The translations under genes and the position numbers were made by a program. Source: Ceratodon purpureus (taxonomy: Eukaryota; Streptophyta; Bryopsida; Pseudoditrichales; Ditrichaceae). Taken from it: a stretch of DNA of 64,000 nucleotides. How positions within the stretch are numbered: the first letter of the stretch is position 1; every line of letters begins with the position of its first letter. The stretch spans positions 3,885,040 to 3,949,039 of the forward strand of contig CM026430.1 of assembly GCA_014871385.1 (NCBI GenBank). The letters run 5' to 3'. Under the pieces are notes generated by a model. The model searched no databases. It saw only the letters and a list, made by a program, of their open reading frames with translations, and was not told where the DNA came from. Shown here one piece after another: positions 49,166-60,349 of the stretch.

Positions 49166-49562
49166 CTACACACCCATAACCGATAATGCACCTATAATCC
49201 ATCACTAGACTTCTTAGTTGCTGAGCAATAGAAAACAATTAGCCGATAATCGATGAACAAGAGATTCAGGATACGTCCTCCAATAGAATACGTTTGTGAC
49301 TATTACAAAATAAATAGTCTTATGTTTGTTCAGTACTCTTGTTGTTGTCGGTCATGGGTGAAACTATATGCTAGTTATGGGTTCTGACCAACTTTCGAAC
49401 AAAAAAAATTGTAGTAATTATAATTTTAGTTAATTAATTTTGAAAAAAGCTCATTTTTCATGAATCTTATTTTCCTATGCACAAAAAATAACTCCTTCTT
49501 GATAACCCAAGACATACTATGCTGAAATGCTTAAGTTATCAATTATAGGTGTATATACCTTA
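49160..49562. mobile_element. MITE of the TAAGGTAG family, member B
   Basis: Left end TAAGGTCTACACACCCATAA plus CCGATAA; right end inverted, ATCAATTATAGGTGTATATACCTTA. Length 403 bp. The right half shares ordered words with member A: AAAAGCTCATTTTTCATGAATC, CTTATTTTCCTATGCAC, GATAACCCAAG. The ends are more diverged than in A. Non-coding. Confidence 0.75.
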
Positions 49563-50519
49563 GTATTACGGTAACACCTTCAACAAAGTTGATTTCGCTC
49601 TTGGAGAAAGTTAAAATTGGGTGCAGTGACGGTTTTGGGTATGCACCACACAAAAGAGGCTTTCGGTAAGGAAGGATACAAAGTAGAAGACAAAGATCAT
49701 GATGAACAGACTCCAGAAGTTGTTTGAATAAAGAGAGGATGCAGATTCCGGGCAGAATCTGGCGTTGCCCAGTCGATGCACTGTTTTGGAATCTGACAAG
49801 TCACAGAAGTTCTGTGGTGGAATTTGGAATTGTACAATGCCTGAAATAAAGGTGTTGAACTTGGTGGTGTCTTTTTGTTGGGCTCTAAAGGCGGAATTTG
49901 GAATGTGTGTTAAACAGTGCTTCTCTTTATTGTGGCCAATTATTAGTGTGGTCTTTTCATTTATTGTGCTTTTTGCATGCAATTGTTTTATGATTTGTGA
50001 AGACATTACCTTTCACCCCTTCCTACCATTAACCTCTCCATCAGCCTTACTTTGGACAATGAATGGGGAAAACTAGATATTGCTTTTTGAAAAATTCCAC
50101 GCTTAACAATCATAAATATTTTCATAAAGATTAAAAAATTACAAATTTTAGAAAAGAAACGTATTCCCATGTTATTTTGTTTACTACACTAAACACATGA
50201 TAAGAGAAGACCCATGAAAAAATTCTTATGCAGCAAATTTGTCATGTTTGTCAGAAAGATGTCACCCCTTGTGAACCAGTACATCAAATAATACAGCTTC
50301 ATACCTACCACTGACCAGTGTCACAAACAGTGCCAATTTCAAACCCAACTAACTTACCACATTCACCATTGATCTGGTCACAAAGAACAAAGAACACTTG
50401 AAACTATGATAACTTGGTATCAATACCACACGAACCTTGTGTTCAGATGATAACAGATTGTTTACTTACTCAGAGTTTGAGACAGTCTAGTATGGCGAGA
50501 GTGTCTAAATCCCCCTAAC
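49563..50519. other. Spacer, no supportable gene
   Basis: Frames at 49611-50006 (minus) and 49765-50076 (plus) overlap each other and have no recognisable domain. No other structure was seen. Confidence 0.4.
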
Positions 50520-50667
50520 GAGTGTGGCTCGGAGGCCATGTTTGGGAGGGGGTAATTTGGGCATCTGGCTCCAAATTTAGAAAAATAACCAGAAAAAAAC
50601 CACATGACCCCAAATCAGGGAGAGGCAGAAAAATGGAACCCACCCAATTGGCAACCGAGCCACGCTC
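50520..50667. mobile_element. Short MITE-like inverted repeat
   Basis: GAGTGTGGCTCGGAGGCCA at the left faces CCGAGCCACGCTC at the right (12 of 13 pairing at the core, with weaker pairing further in: GGCCATGTTTGG against CCCAATTGGC). Core length 148 bp. Outer flanks (AATCCCCCT and TGGGGAGAAAT) pair partly, so the true ends may be some 15-20 bp further out. Non-coding. Confidence 0.5.
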
Positions 50668-51621
50668 AATGGGGAGAAATAACGAGACCCTAGTATGTTG
50701 GAACTGATATCCCCGACGTTAATGAATAACTTAACCCATGATCACTGCATGTCATTCTCTTGTGATTGTTGAGGATGGATAAGTGCCTTGACAAAGACTT
50801 CATTGAAAATTTCCAAATAAAAATGGACCACGTTGCTGTTTCACATATTTGTGAAAGTTACATTTTGCTTTACATATCAGGTGTAGTTGTGGACCACATT
50901 TATGATAAGGTCACACCAAAGCAGCTGCGGCCATACCCATAAAAAACATGAACCTCAGTGACAGTAAATAAGTTAGATCATAGAAGGTGCAAACAGAGCC
51001 AACTACCTTAGCCTGATCAAAGCTTCATGAGTCTAGAGGCTAGCATGACCAAGACCAAACTCCTCACAAAGTCAGCAGTTACCATTAAGCACACTTGCCA
51101 GAATGATTTCCTTATTAGCACATATAGTGGAAATCTCAAGTCTAATTTTATTTTTTTAAAAGACAATTATGATTTTTTGCATGAATTTTTGAAATAAATC
51201 TTGTAGAACTTTAAAATTGGATGTAAATAAATCCATTTTTCTTCGCATATTATCCACCAATCAACTACCACCATGCGGATGATAGTCTATTCTACAATCA
51301 AATATTTAGCTTTATTTGTAACATACATAATATTATATTGTAAATGATATTCATATGAAGGTGCTTTCCCACCTAATTCAGTGACAAGGATGACAATTTT
51401 TTCAAATGGGAATCATCATTAATTAATTGCACTAGGAATTGATTCACCTACTCAAACACTACCAGGAAAAGGAGGGCAGGGGGATGGGCACAGTAGAAGG
51501 CATGTGTGAGGACTGTTCTCAACGCAGGCGGCTCACTGCGATTCCAACCCTTTGGGTTCAACCAAAGGGACACATGACACAACAAGTCCAGTGGCATCCT
51601 ATGCGTCCACTTTTGGACTGA
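50668..51621. other. Spacer, nothing recognised
   Basis: AT-rich, with a more balanced stretch at 51450-51620 just before the MITE end. No gene, repeat or RNA was recognised. Confidence 0.4.
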
Positions 51622-52423
51622 TAAGGTAGTAACACCTTAAACCGACAGAATAGGCCAGGGAGAATTGACCCTCACCACTGTTCGGGAAGTTTCTAATACA
51701 ATCCAGCTATTATCCCCTTTTCCATAAAAGCATTCGGTAATTTTGTATGATACCTACATGATACCTAGGTGATACCCATGTGATACTTAGGTAATATTTA
51801 AAATACGAGTCGGAAAAAATCCTAACTCTATCAAATTGAATCGGTAATTTGACAACTTCATTCGGCTGATTTACAACTGACTGCCGGATCTCCCCGATCA
51901 TTGACCCTCACACTGGTACCTTACCGGATGAAAGTCGTGGATGGTCCCTTCGGTATCTCATCCATCATGATCCAAGTAGGTAACCCATGGTTCGAACCCA
52001 TGGTTACCTTGACATGTGGATGAATGGGGCCTTTTCGGCCTTATTGTGCACTCATCCTTATGAACCCACATCCATTTAAAGGAATAATTGCAACTTGAAA
52101 GTGCCTTCCAATGAAATGAGAGGACTTAAACATTTTTGTGCACATAAGTAGGAGTGGATATCACTTGTGGTTTCATAGGAGATTTGTAAGTCAAGCACCT
52201 TTGAAGTTTTGAATGGGGTATGTTTCAAACCTTATACTTATTTGTTTTTTTTGTTTTTTTTTTTTAAATTGCATGCATTAAAAATATATGCACATTTGTA
52301 TGGTTTATATTTTAAGAGCATGTTTTTGTAACAATTTAATAATTCTTTATTTCCTAGTTTTATAGGTGTTTTTGAGTAATTACACAAAGCAGAGATAACA
52401 TTTTTTTGTAGAAATGCCATCAT

Positions 52424-53039
52424 GATGGGTATGGCTTAAAGAGTTGTGATATATTCTAAAGTTTCTCTATGATGGGTATTTCCTCCATGAGACTGTGATT
52501 TATCTCATATATAGTCCATGATGGGTATTTCTTAGAGACCAAGATGCATTTCAAAATCTCTATGATGGGTATTTCCTAGAGATCGTGATACGTTTTAAAA
52601 TTGCTCTGTGATGGGTAATACCAAGATGAGTTAACCCTAAAGATGGCGATGGATTTAAAATTATGTTGATGATGGGTATTGTCTATGGATTTAGGAGGGA
52701 TGTCCAAGTGTGCTTATTTTGATGATTGTTTCAAAGTTTTGTGATAAAACTCCATTGTGGCAATGATGGGTATTGCCCCAATGTTCTAGTGTGCCATTAA
52801 GGCAACCAAAGATAAATCTTTTTCCTAAAAAACTTGTGTATGATGGGTATTGTTTGGAGGGTTGTGATATAATACAAAGTAGATTTATGATGGGTATTTT
52901 CCCTACGTTGTGATATAATTCAGAAAGTCTTCATGATGGGTATTGTGAAGAGAGTTATGAGAGTTGTTTATGTATGCTTGCTTCGAAGATAATTTCAAGT
53001 TCTCGTGATAAATCTTACTTGGGCTTCATGATGGGTATT
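52424..53039 (+). repeat. Array of 11 GATGGGTATT boxes, left
   Basis: GATGGGTAT or GATGGGTAA occurs near 52424, 52471, 52520, 52564, 52610, 52671, 52764, 52842, 52889, 52934 and 53030, mostly as TGATGGGTATT. Spacers of 35-85 bp repeatedly contain GTGATA and AGAG words. The array lies just upstream of the transposase start and faces an inverted array downstream of that gene. Arrays of short boxes near transposon ends commonly bind the element's own transposase; that role here is inference. Confidence 0.9.
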
Positions 53040-53212
53040 GCTCAATTATGAAGGTGCATCCTTTTGTGTAGGCATGATTGTTCTTGTGTGCATACATTTT
53101 ATTTTTTTTCATTTTGCAAAATTAATACTTTATTAACTTAGACTTATTTTATTATACTTTTGATATTAATTATTTGATGTGCTATGTATTATTTCTATGT
53201 ATAGAATATAAA

Positions 53213-55725
53213 ATGCCTCGGCGAAAAGAAGATCCCATTGTACCTCAAAGTCCTCCCTTGGGACCAATTTCCTTTGAAGATCTTGTATGGAAACAAGGAG
53301 CACGAAAAGGCTATGGAAACAAGACTACCATCATGCGTGCATACATTCCCTTCGACAGAGTGGGAGATTTCTTAAGGGGACAAACATGTGAAGGTGGAAT
53401 AGAAGTGGGATGGAACGTTGCCGAGAGGATTCAGGGAACACATGTGTTAAGGCCTCAGGTAGACTCTTACATTGAGCATGTTTATTATGAGTGTCCTTTT
53501 GGTCCTAAAGATCTTAGAGGGGACCCTGCTCATCCCCATTCCAAAAAACGGGGATGTTTAGCTAGATTCTCTATCAAGCAACTCTTGCTTAGGCCAGATG
53601 TGGTTGAGGTTGCTTATTACCAGGTTGACCACAATAGGGAAGACGGGACACCTGCACATGGATTAGAAGACAAAGATTCTATAGGAAGAAAGTCAGCTTA
53701 TCAACCAAGAATGTCCCTTGAGTTGAAAAAATGGATCAAAACACGTTTAAGTGAAGGATTCACTGCTAAACAAGTTTATGAGGAGCATAGACGGAATTGG
53801 ATTGAGAGGAGGAAGATGAAATGTCCTGAGATCCGTGATGACTTTGTAGAGCTACGGGACATTGCTTATTATGAGAGCAGACTGAAGATGGGAGTATGGC
53901 GTCGACATCCTAATGATTTCGAGAGCGTGAAGATGTGGATGAAGGAACATCCTGAGAATGTCTTTATGTGGCATGAGAAGGATGATGTGACCGATTTGCC
54001 CTTCATACTTGGAATTCAAACTCCTTGGCAAAAGGAGATGATGCTAAAATATGGACATAACGGGGCCATTGCAATGGATGCAACTTTTGGTACAAATGTC
54101 CCCAAGTACCCTCTTTATTCTTTGCTTGTTTTTGATCACTGGAGAAATGGCATTCCTGTTGCTTGGGTGTTAAGTAGTCGATCATCAGAGGAGGATTTAG
54201 TAATGTGGTTAGAACCTCTTCGAAGACACTTGGAAGGTACAAGACTTGATTTTTTACCATCATGCTTTATTGTTGATGATGCTGTAGAACAGAGTCATGC
54301 TTTGAAACGGGCTTGGCCTGAATCAGAGGTTCCTATTTATTTATGTGCTTTCCATGTTCTAAAGAACTGGAAGAACCACATTTGGACCAAAGTACCCAAC
54401 CTAGGTTCTTTAAGAGAGCTTGTTTATCGGCAATTGCATTCTCTTCTGTACATGCCCATTGAGTACCAAGAAACAGAGGAGGATTTCTTGAAGCGTGCTC
54501 GTGTTAGGAGCAAAAACATGTTCAACTTTCTGTATATCAAAAGCATGGAAGAGTACATTGAGGTCTATTATGATCATCGAGGTGAGTTTCTCTTTGTACC
54601 ATTTCGAAAAGTACTTGATATTTCCATTTCCAATTCTTATAATTGTTTGTGGTTTATAGAGTGAAAGCATTATTCATGGAAGTCTGTCATTTTATGTACG
54701 AACCTCAATACCAAAATAACATTATGTATTTTATTCTTTTCACAGAGATGTATCTTATTGGTCATCGAAGGAACCCCCACTCCAATCAAGACACACAAGC
54801 TAGCATTGAGTCATACCATACTGCTCTTAAGAGGTGGATGAAGATTGACAATCACCAGCTTCGAGGGAGGAGGATGGATTCTCTAGTATGGCGGTTGACT
54901 AATCCAATAGAGACACATTACATGTACAACGATGGGAGGAAGCTAAACGGCTTTGTATTGAATAAGCACGTTGAGAAGATTGTGGCAAGCGGAATTGCCA
55001 AGGCTAAGGGTATACCTATCGAGCATATTCGAAGACATCATGCAATTGAAGGACTCTGGCAGGTGCATTCTCAAAGTGCCCTTGGGCGATGGTATGACAT
55101 TATCGATCCTTATATCAAGTATGCCTCATGTTCTTGTGAATGGGCCATACGTGGGAACATGTGCAAACATCAACTTGTTATTATCAAGTGTTCCACCAAT
55201 ATCTCTTGGAATGACATGTTAGAGTTCCTTGGTACTTACTATGGCTCGGTCCGTGGAGGGCTTCAGGCTATGTTTGAGCATAGTGTTCCAATAGACCCAT
55301 TTGAAGACATCGAAGGAGATGAAGATGAAGAGGATATTGAGGATGTTACTAACATACATGACAACTTCGCTCCACAAGACTTTGATGGAGCAAGTACGTC
55401 TAGAGATTTTGATGGTGTTAGGCAAACTCAACCTTCTATAGAAGGATCTTTACTAGTAATTGATAAACTTGTAGAAGAGTCTAGAGAATTAGCACTTGAA
55501 GGTGGTTTAGAATTGGTCCAACACCTCCAAGCCATGATGACAAAAGTCGTCACAAGCGTCAGACGAATTCGGGCACAACAAAGTGCTGAGAGTTTGCATC
55601 CTCAAACCGTATTCGAGGTAGTCGATGATGGTTTGGGCTCTTCAATTGTTCGAAGAAAGGATTACCGAGAAATAGCTATGTCAAGAATGTCCACTCAGAA
55701 GAAAAGGAAAAGTACAGCGTTGTAG
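53213..55725 (+). CDS. MULE transposase with SWIM zinc finger, two exons
   Basis: Catalyses excision and insertion of Mutator-like elements. Two exons, 53213-54581 and 54746-55725, join in phase at GT...AG (CGAG/GTGAGT; TTTTCACAG/AGATG) to give about 782 residues. The first ATG with good coding is 53213; an in-frame ATG at 53174 precedes it, but TATAG just before 53213 may be a leader-intron acceptor. The DDE core shows AMDATFGTN (D289), FIVDDAVEQ (D355/D356) and CAFHVLKNWKNH (C378). The SWIM finger CSCEWAIRGNMCKH is at 585-598. Upstream, residues ~80-130 have YYECPFGPKD ... KKRGCLARF, resembling a DNA-binding WRKY/GCM-like finger, and the C-terminus is acidic. No stops interrupt either exon, so this copy may still be coding-competent. 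Expected nuclear. Confidence 0.92.
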
Positions 55726-56057
55726 TAATTTATTGAAGACTTCTTTTGGTTGTAAAAGTTTTATTTTTTAAATTATTAAAGGTTACTGTGAAGAAGTACT
55801 ATTGCACATTAATAAATGTTTTTTTAATGAATGCATAAAATTCAAAATGTTTAGGTGGTGTGTCTTCTATAATTTTAAAGGAAACCATCAAAATAATAAT
55901 TTTAATGATTTTTGAACTCTTATTATAACTTCGTGTCTATACTCATCACAATTTTTATTTTAAAAAGAAGTTCCATCATTCTCTTGTAATTGGTTGGAAT
56001 GATGAGCTTTGTAAAATTCACCTTCACCCAAAAATTTTTTTACAAGAGCCTCAAGAG

Positions 56058-56617
56058 AATACCCATCACGAATTAGTTTTAGGCACAATAATTATATCTC
56101 TGGTTTTAAACTTCAAGGTGCTTGACCTCGGAATACCCATCTCAATGAGTCTTTGAATATATCATGAGCTTAGAGCAATACCCATCTCGTAGTTATTTTC
56201 AAGTATCACATGACCCAAGTGCGATACCCATCACGAATTTGTTTTCAACTATCACATAACTTGAGTGTAATACCCATCACGAATCAATTTTTGGCTCAAT
56301 AATTATATCTCTGGTTTTTAGAGTCAAGGTGCTTGACTCCGCAATACCCATCTCAAGGAGTCTTTGAATATATCATGAGCTTAGAGCAATACCCATGTCG
56401 AAGTTATTTTCAACTATCACATGACCCAAGTGCAATACCCATCACGAAGCAAATTTCAACTATCACATGAGTTAAGTATAATACCCATCATGAAATAGTT
56501 TTGAGCTCAATAATTATATCTCTGATTTTTAAGCCCTAAGGCTCATAATCTCAACAATACCCATTTCGAAAAACTTTGATATATCACAAAAGCTTAGGGG
56601 CAAAGGAAATACCCATC
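56058..56617 (-). repeat. Array of 11 AATACCCATC boxes, right (inverted)
   Basis: AATACCCAT or GATACCCAT occurs near 56058, 56132, 56177, 56222, 56269, 56343, 56388, 56434, 56480, 56555 and 56608, mostly followed by CACGAA or CTCG. This is the reverse complement of the left array's box, in equal number. Spacers share ATATCAC/ATATCATGAGCTTAGAG words with the left array read inverted. It lies about 330 bp after the transposase stop and before the convergent second gene. Confidence 0.9.
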
Positions 56618-56932
56618 ACGAAACAATTTTGTGGGAAATAGTTAAATCTCTAAAGTGCAAAACCTCCTAAACCTTGAACTTGGAAATACATATATTTAGA
56701 TGGTTTATAATGAACTCACAAATTCGTTTGCAAATTTCTTTTCTATAAGATGATGGAAAAGATTTATGAAATAAAGATGTTTCAAGTAATTCACAAAATT
56801 GACATTCCAAGTGAAACAATGATATGCAAAATTGGATACTTCATATTCCACAATATTGTTTCAACCATCACAATGAGGTTGGAAACAAATCAATCTAGAA
56901 GAAAGGCTACAAAACCAAAAGCACTAATGTAA

Positions 56933-58386
56933 TTAGAAATCGTAAACATCCTCTCCGTTTCCTTGGTCTTCTCTCACTTCACTTCCTTCTCCTTGAATTC
57001 CACCATTTCCTCCAACTCCACCATCTCTTGCATTATCTTCTCTTTCTTCATCTTCTTCTCCATTAGCTCCACCATCCTCTTCATGTTCTTCTTCATCATC
57101 ATGATTGTCTCCATCGTCATCATCATCGGTTTGTGAAACTATCTCTTCATAAGTATCTTCTTCAACCTCATCTTCTCCACTTCCCTCTTCTCCACTATTG
57201 AAGATATCATCACCTAGGCCATGTTTTGCACGATAGGAATCACATGCAACTTCCACACGCTCCATTCTTGACACATTCTCCATCTCATAAAACTTGGTCT
57301 TCAAAAACAAGTATCTTGCAATCCACTTATCCTCCCCCGTGATGAGACTAAACAAAAAAAAATTAAAATAATACATAAGTATATGAAAATGTAAAACTCT
57401 TAACATAAACATAAACAATGACAATCTTTAGAAGAAGAGAAGAAATTTAAACTCACATGTTTTTCATACTCTTTGCACGGTGCCACTTCACAATTGAAGC
57501 CACCAAACCCTTTCTCTCCTTCTCATTCCTTTCCCACTTGGAATAATAAAAGAGTTCTTAAAAATCCTTGGTCACTTTCTTGTTGTTTTGAGGGTTTGAT
57601 CTCACCAAATCTGCAAGGGCCTCCAAGTTGTGCAATTTCTCAATCTTGGAGAAATTGAGATTACCTTTGCCCAAAGACTCAACTCCAAGAAACTCTTCCA
57701 ACTTCCCACCGTTCTTGATGAGACTAAGTAGGAGTGGGCATTGCCCTGGAGGTGGCTCCTTCCTAGCTCTCTCCTCCAATTTCTTCCAAGACATTTGAGC
57801 CCTAATGCTCCAAGCTTCCTTCTTCTTCTCAAACTCCTTCTTCTCTCTCAAGTAAGATGTGGTCATGATCTTCAAATTCGGATTCTTGGTAGTCTTCTTC
57901 TTCTTCTTCTTGGTCTTGTCATTCTCATCTTCTTTAGGCCCGGGCTTCAATTTCTCTAACTCCAACTTATGAGCTTTCTTCATGTGTTCATTGAAGTATT
58001 ACTTGTGTTTGAAAGGTCCATATGGACACTTCCGATTGTTCACACTTACAAGGCACAAGTAGGGGTCATCTTTACCCTTACCTTTGGACCAATGCTCTCC
58101 TTCAATTGCATCACCCATCTTTTCCACCACTTGAGGTATCTCATCCCCATTCCTATTCCTCTTCACAATGGCTACAAAAAATCATAATAACAAATCATTT
58201 AGTTCCAAATAGCATTAGAACTTCTAAACTGAAAACTCCATAATTTCAAATCCAAAATAATTGCAAACATTTCCAAAAACATTTAGCTTTACCTTTAGGC
58301 AAATGCTCTCCTTGAATTGCATGGTCCAAGTTGTCCACCACTCTAAGTCTCTCACCTCCATTCTTACTCCTCTTCCTCTTCACCAT
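56933..58386 (-). pseudogene. Second MULE gene, broken: zinc-finger-like, basic then acidic
   Basis: Transcribed toward the transposase gene. A first exon (58386-58293, MVKRKRSKNGGERLRVVDNL ... EHLPK) joins an exon starting near 58171 (acceptor TTTTTTGTAG). That exon holds KCPYGPFKHK-YFNEHMKKAH, a possible C2H2-like finger, then a Lys/Glu-rich helix and QMSWKKLEERARKEPPPGQC. Two in-frame TAA codons interrupt it, one after PFKHK and one after VTKDF; both could come from CAA by C-to-T change. The last exon (from ~57347) has EDKWIARYLFLKTKFYEMEN, then a very acidic tail ending GNGEDVYDF. The first exon and its flanks are duplicated with a 217-bp offset (58080-58290 and 58297-58510). I do not recognise the family. 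Convergent placement recalls mudrB of maize MuDR, without visible homology. Confidence 0.6.
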
Positions 58387-58514
58387 GGCTACAAAAAATC
58401 ACATGTTGATTAAAATTCAATTAGTTCCAAATAACATTAGAACCCCTAAACTCAAAATTCCATAATTCTTAATCCAAAAGGATTGCAATCATTTAAAAAA
58501 AAAACTCCAAGATT

Positions 58515-59105
58515 GAATGTAATTGCAAATGGACATATAATAGGACATTTAGTACTTTGTAATACAAAACTAGAAGCCTACAATCAACATTCAACTAAAC
58601 CTCATATATGTTACACTTTAAGAAGTTCATACAATGAGCAAAGTAGCTAAAACACTAAACCCTAATTCTCCAAAAACAATACAAACTTATCAAATGTAAA
58701 TACAATCCATACATTTCTTCAACACAATTCATACATACAAGAATTGAATGATTCTAAACCAAAGCACAATGAAACATCAAGACAAATGTAGAAAATAGCT
58801 TGCATCAACATACATTAGAAATCATTTGTTCCAAGGTTGAGGCTTCTATTTCTCCTACCTAATACTAATTCTAACTCCTTTCTTTCTTCTAGAACCTACA
58901 CTTCAATCTACAAAAAGATAACAAAGAATTCTCAATATAAAATGAAAAACATCCAACTTAAAATCCTATAATATATCTAACTAAAACTTGTAATTTCAAG
59001 GTGAAAACCACTAAAGCAACCAAAACTAGACACAAAGCAAACAATAAGTAGCAATGAAGCAATCATAACAAGGAATAATAACAAGCAATGAATAAATTAA
59101 AATAC
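58515..59105. other. AT-rich non-coding part of the MULE
   Basis: AT-rich DNA upstream of the broken second gene, inside the Mutator-like element. It should hold that gene's leader or introns. No further motif was recognised. Confidence 0.4.
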
Positions 59106-59109
59106 AACG

Positions 59110-59460
59110 ACTGTACCTGAGGGCGGTTGCTGCAGGACGAGACGGACAGGGCTCCGGGGAAGGCGAGGTGGCGAGGGCAAGGTGGCGACGGCGATGGTGA
59201 CAGGCGACAGGCGACCTGCGGAGGGAGAGCGGAGACAGACAGGGTCGACGGGGGGGGAGGGCGAGGTCGCTGCGAGGCGGGAAGGCGGGAAGGGGGCGGG
59301 GGCAGTGGGAGCGGGGGGGGGGAACTGGGAGCGCGGGTGGTGAACGGCGGGCGGGAACGGCAGGGGGGGAACGGCAAGCAACTGCGGTTAGGTGGAAGGG
59401 GAGGGGATGACGCCCCACACTCTGTCCCGCGAGGGTACCAGTGTGGGGGCTGATCCTCCC
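59110..59460. other. GC-rich segment at the right end of the MULE
   Basis: About 350 bp of very GC-rich, plus-strand purine-rich DNA (GGCGGGAAGGGGGCGGGGGC-like), starting and stopping sharply in an AT-rich element. All three minus-strand frames read as Pro/Ser/Arg-rich low-complexity peptides and are not accepted as genes. The composition resembles a host promoter or 5' exon. MULEs are known to capture GC-rich host gene pieces (Pack-MULE behaviour), so capture is a reasonable inference; a native promoter for the second gene is the alternative. Confidence 0.5.
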
Positions 59461-59871
59461 TAGGCGACAGAATAAGGGAATTGGTAAGCGAGGAGTGCAA
59501 CGAGCATGAAGTGAAACCATGAACGTGTTAGCAAATTGGAGACGAAGTGTTGGGTCTTGGAATTAGTATTTTTGGACATAAGAGTAATTTTATACAAATT
59601 TTTGAAGTGAAAGTGTTGTAAACACCTAATTAAAATTGTAGGCTTCCAAAAGAATAGAAGAAACACATGGACAAAATTTGTTAATGCTTCCATCTCACTC
59701 CTTCCATCTCATTGGTTCTAATGACCATTTAGTGAAGTTGTGATCAAGTTTAGGTGTACTCCAAATCACTTCGAGGTGAAATTATAGGAGTCAAAATTAG
59801 GTACTCGCTATTTAAGGTGTTACTACCTTAGCACTCATGGTCCATTGGCGTTAATAGGGTATTCTACCTTA

Positions 59872-60317
59872 GAGCATCCGCACCCATGTTCCAAATGTGG
59901 GGCCGTGGAGCTCCATTGCGGGCCCAGAAAACTTACACCTCCCCACCAAGACTCGCATAATAGCTCATTCAGTTGCGGGCTCCTTAAAAGAGCTCTTGGA
60001 CTCGCTAGTTTGTTGTACCCTCCAAGGTTATTGCGGGCCCCAAAATCGCTAATGATTTAGCTGATTTTGTCTATTTTGACTAAAGGATTTAGTAAAGCAG
60101 TAAAGCTCACGTTCGACCCCTCAAAATGCTTATGTGGCGCATCGCCCACATGAGCAGACGCGTGGTCGCTGGAATCAAAGGCCTCCTCATTTCGGGGGTA
60201 TCAGACTCTGCCGCGTAGGGCTGAGGAGCCATGTTTTTACTGAGCCCCAAGATCCTGTAAGGGCCCTCGAAACCCAATTTATGGAGTCTCGCAGAGTGTG
60301 TAGGAGTGCGGATGCTC
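59872..60317. mobile_element. Tourist-like MITE (PIF/Harbinger)
   Basis: A 446-bp element with perfect 12-bp inverted ends, GAGCATCCGCAC (59872-59883) and GTGCGGATGCTC (60306-60317). It is flanked by TTA on both sides (59869-59871 and 60318-60320), the 3-bp duplication of PIF/Harbinger elements. The GAGCATCC terminus is common in plant Tourist-like MITEs. Internally it repeats GCGGGCCC and GCGGGCTCC words. No coding capacity. It lies between MITE C and the copia element. Confidence 0.85.
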
Positions 60318-60349
60318 TTAGGGTCCAAAACTCCCACTGGAATGAAGCC

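Larger units (their letters stand above)
51653..59465 (+). mobile_element. Mutator-like element (MULE), 7.8 kb, two genes
   Basis: Bounded by the 9-bp direct repeat GACAGAATA (51644-51652 and 59466-59474), the length Mutator-type transposases create. Ends pair as imperfect inverted repeats: GGCCAGGGAGAATTGACCCT plus CAC at the left against GCCTAGGGAGGATCAGCCCC plus CAC read inward from the right (16 of 23). An internal box CACACTGGTACC (51909-51920) is matched inverted at 59434-59445, and ATTGACCCTCAC occurs twice at the left (51664, 51900), so the left end may be internally duplicated. It holds the transposase gene, two facing box arrays, a convergent second gene and a GC-rich segment near the right end. 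A TTCGAA-centred imperfect palindrome lies at 51979-52008. The element is inserted in MITE member C. Confidence 0.75.
51622..59830. mobile_element. MITE of the TAAGGTAG family, member C, split by the MULE
   Basis: TAAGGTAGTAACACCTTAAA (51622-51641) is repeated perfectly inverted at 59811-59830. The left end continues CCGACAG, as in members A and B (CCGACAA). Only 31 bases of its left side remain before the Mutator-like element starts at 51653; the rest (59475-59830, ~356 bp) lies beyond that element. Reading across the insertion gives ~387 bp, similar to member B. TA lies at both outer edges. The interior does not obviously match A or B, so the relationship rests on the ends. Confidence 0.7.

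Noticed and set aside
52424-56617. CACTA (En/Spm) element, because of the subterminal box arrays
   Set aside because: The encoded protein has MULE DDE and SWIM motifs, no CACTA termini are visible, and a 9-bp rather than 3-bp duplication is found.
59026-59520. Minus-strand proline/serine-rich frames at the MULE right end
   Set aside because: Three overlapping phases all open at once, which reflects base composition, not coding.
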